NCBI GenBank assembly: GCA_003230635.1
Contig: QIFF01000067.1
Span: 1 to 6,187 of the forward strand
Source: a bacterium
GTDB lineage: Bacteria > SZUA-182
Length of the DNA: 6,187 nucleotides
Reading direction: 5' to 3'
The notes beneath the pieces are model-generated. The model made no database searches and was not told the DNA's origin. It saw only the letters and a list, made by a program, of their open reading frames with translations. Every line of letters starts with the position of its first letter. Position 1 is the first letter of the stretch. Shown piece after piece: positions 5,150 through 6,187 of the stretch. The position numbers and the translations under genes are program-made.

Positions 5150-6067
5150 CTATCTCCGCCGCTGAAGAATAAAGTTAGCCAGGGCTTTTAAATTCGCTGC
5201 CTTTTTTCCTATAACCTCTAAATCCCGGCAGGCATGTTTTATGAGATCCTGAGCCTGCTGTTTGGCGTCGGCCATGCCCCAGGTGGCGGGGTAGGTCAGC
5301 TTGTGATTAACCAGGTCGCTTCCCTGGGGTTTACCCATTTCTTGTTCAGAACCTTTTATATCCAGGATGTCGTCCATAATCTGGAAGGCCAGGCCAATCC
5401 TTTCCCCATAACTGGTCAAGGCGGCCAGTTGCCGTTTGTCGGCTCCGCCTGCCAAGGCCCCCATCCTTAAGGCCACCCGAAAGAGCGCCCCTGTTTTATG
5501 GGTATGGATGTATTCCAAAAGGGGCGCCAGCACCTGGGGGGAAGCCTTTTCCTCGGGGGAGGAGATGTATTCCCCCCCGGTTGCATGGATGTCAGCCACC
5601 TGACCGCCGATTAAGCCGTTACTGCCGGCTGCCTGGGATACCTCCCGCATGATTTGCAACTGCAATTTGGCGGGCAGCCCGCTGTCCTTAGCCAACAGGC
5701 AGAAGGCCTGGGTAAGTAAAGCATCCCCGGCCAGAATGGCCATATTTTCGCCGAACGCCTTGTGGCTGGCCGGCTGCCCCCGGCGGTAATCGTCGTTGTC
5801 CATCGCCGGCAGGTCATCGTGGATTAAAGAATAGGTGTGAATTAACTCCAGGGAGCAAGACAAGGGTAAAAGCACAGCCGTATCTCCCCCCACCGCTTCA
5901 CAGGCCGCCAAGGCCAGAATCGGGCGCAGGCGCTTGCCGCCGGCAAAGAGGGTATAGCGCATGGCTTTATGAATGGAGGGGGGGAAATCTCCCTCGGCCG
6001 GCAGGTAACAATCCAAGAATTGGTCAATCAGTTGTTTCTTTTCAGCTAAATAATCTGCAATGTGCAT
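5150..6067 (-). CDS. ispA: Farnesyl diphosphate synthase (short-chain polyprenyl synthase)
   Basis: IspA condenses DMAPP with two IPP to give farnesyl diphosphate for quinones, undecaprenyl carriers and other isoprenoids. From the ATG at 6067 it has 305 residues. Motifs: GGKRLRP at 43-49, first Asp-rich motif DDLPAMD at 84-90, GGQ at 154-156, KTG at 191-193, and second Asp-rich motif DDILD at 232-236. Tyr79, five residues before the first Asp motif, is typical of short-chain (C15) enzymes; GPP or GGPP synthase is less likely. Between GGQ and HKTG there are 40 residues against about 28 in E. coli IspA, an insertion of about 12 (around ISSPEEKASPQ). A GTG at 6085 would add six residues but lies in a palindromic repeat with a poor ribosome site, so the ATG with GAGAG upstream is preferred. 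xseB, a frequent upstream neighbour in other bacteria, is not recognisable. Confidence 0.95.
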   Translation of the reverse strand: MHIADYLAEKKQLIDQFLDCYLPAEGDFPPSIHKAMRYTLFAGGKRLRPILALAACEAVGGDTAVLLPLSCSLELIHTYSLIHDDLPAMDNDDYRRGQPASHKAFGENMAILAGDALLTQAFCLLAKDSGLPAKLQLQIMREVSQAAGSNGLIGGQVADIHATGGEYISSPEEKASPQVLAPLLEYIHTHKTGALFRVALRMGALAGGADKRQLAALTSYGERIGLAFQIMDDILDIKGSEQEMGKPQGSDLVNHKLTYPATWGMADAKQQAQDLIKHACRDLEVIGKKAANLKALANFILQRRR

Positions 6068-6075
6068 ACAATCTC

Positions 6076-6187
6076 TCAAGGGCACCTTGAAAAATGGCCT
6101 TTTCGCCCAATATCTGCGTTATGCTCAAAATTTAATCCTCGGAATATCAGACATATGCCTGCGGTTAAATTTTTCGCATGCCTTGAT
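6076..6187. repeat. Left half-plus of a long imperfect palindrome, cut by the window end
   Basis: The element starts with a small palindrome TCAAGG-GCA-CCTTGA (6076-6090). Around a centre near 6150 the two sides are complementary with small bulges: ATGC at 6121-6124 with GCAT at 6176-6179, AAATTTAATCC at 6128-6138 with GGTTAAATTT at 6163-6172, and ATAT at 6144-6147 with ATAT at 6153-6156. By symmetry the full element would be about 150 bp and end near 6224, outside the window. It looks like a non-coding, MITE- or REP-like intergenic repeat lying directly upstream of ispA. No clear promoter or coding frame is visible in it. Confidence 0.6.

Noticed and set aside
6086..6187. 3' end of xseB upstream of ispA
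   Set aside because: None of the three minus-strand frames reads like the XseB C-terminus, and the region is palindromic.

Overview
The window looks like chromosomal DNA from a Gram-negative anaerobe related to the Desulfuromonadia (Geobacter/Pelobacter group). This is an inference from four things: a PEP-CTERM sorting signal (known from exosortase-bearing Gram-negative bacteria), an ispA-dxs gene pair whose proteins read like the Geobacter versions, a PanD of the proteobacterial type, and Gram-negative style -35/-10 promoters. The species cannot be named from the sequence.

Layout. Left edge (1-29, minus): the 5' end of a tRNA-Ser that runs off the window, with its own promoter at 113-141. 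Next (195-1433, plus): a promoter and a secreted protein made of seven HAF repeats and ending in a PEP-CTERM anchor. A weak terminator (1493-1520) separates it from a textbook promoter (1535-1563) that drives panD (1598-1969) and a closely spaced PHP-domain phosphoesterase gene (1974-2633). The PHP gene ends inside a large REP-like inverted repeat (2630-2681).

Middle (2682-3257). This stretch looks empty by ORF length but is the most interesting part. On the minus strand it holds two tiny, probably co-translated single-pass membrane proteins of 32 and 49 residues (2840-2938 and 2687-2836). Before them lies a roughly 140-nt structured leader (2969-3110) that can form either a 10-bp closing helix or a rho-independent terminator, like a riboswitch or attenuator. 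Further upstream is a cluster of REP-like hairpins with a 24-bp tandem duplication (3132-3229).

Right (3258-6067, minus): ispA then dxs, 8 nt apart, encoding farnesyl diphosphate synthase and DXP synthase, the chain-elongation and entry steps of isoprenoid synthesis by the MEP route. Directly upstream of ispA is half of a long imperfect palindrome (6076-6187), cut by the window edge.

Functionally the window mixes housekeeping metabolism (beta-alanine for pantothenate/CoA, isoprenoid precursors, a tRNA) with a surface or exopolysaccharide-associated protein and an uncharacterised small-protein locus. At least three structured repeats or repeat clusters punctuate the gaps between transcription units.
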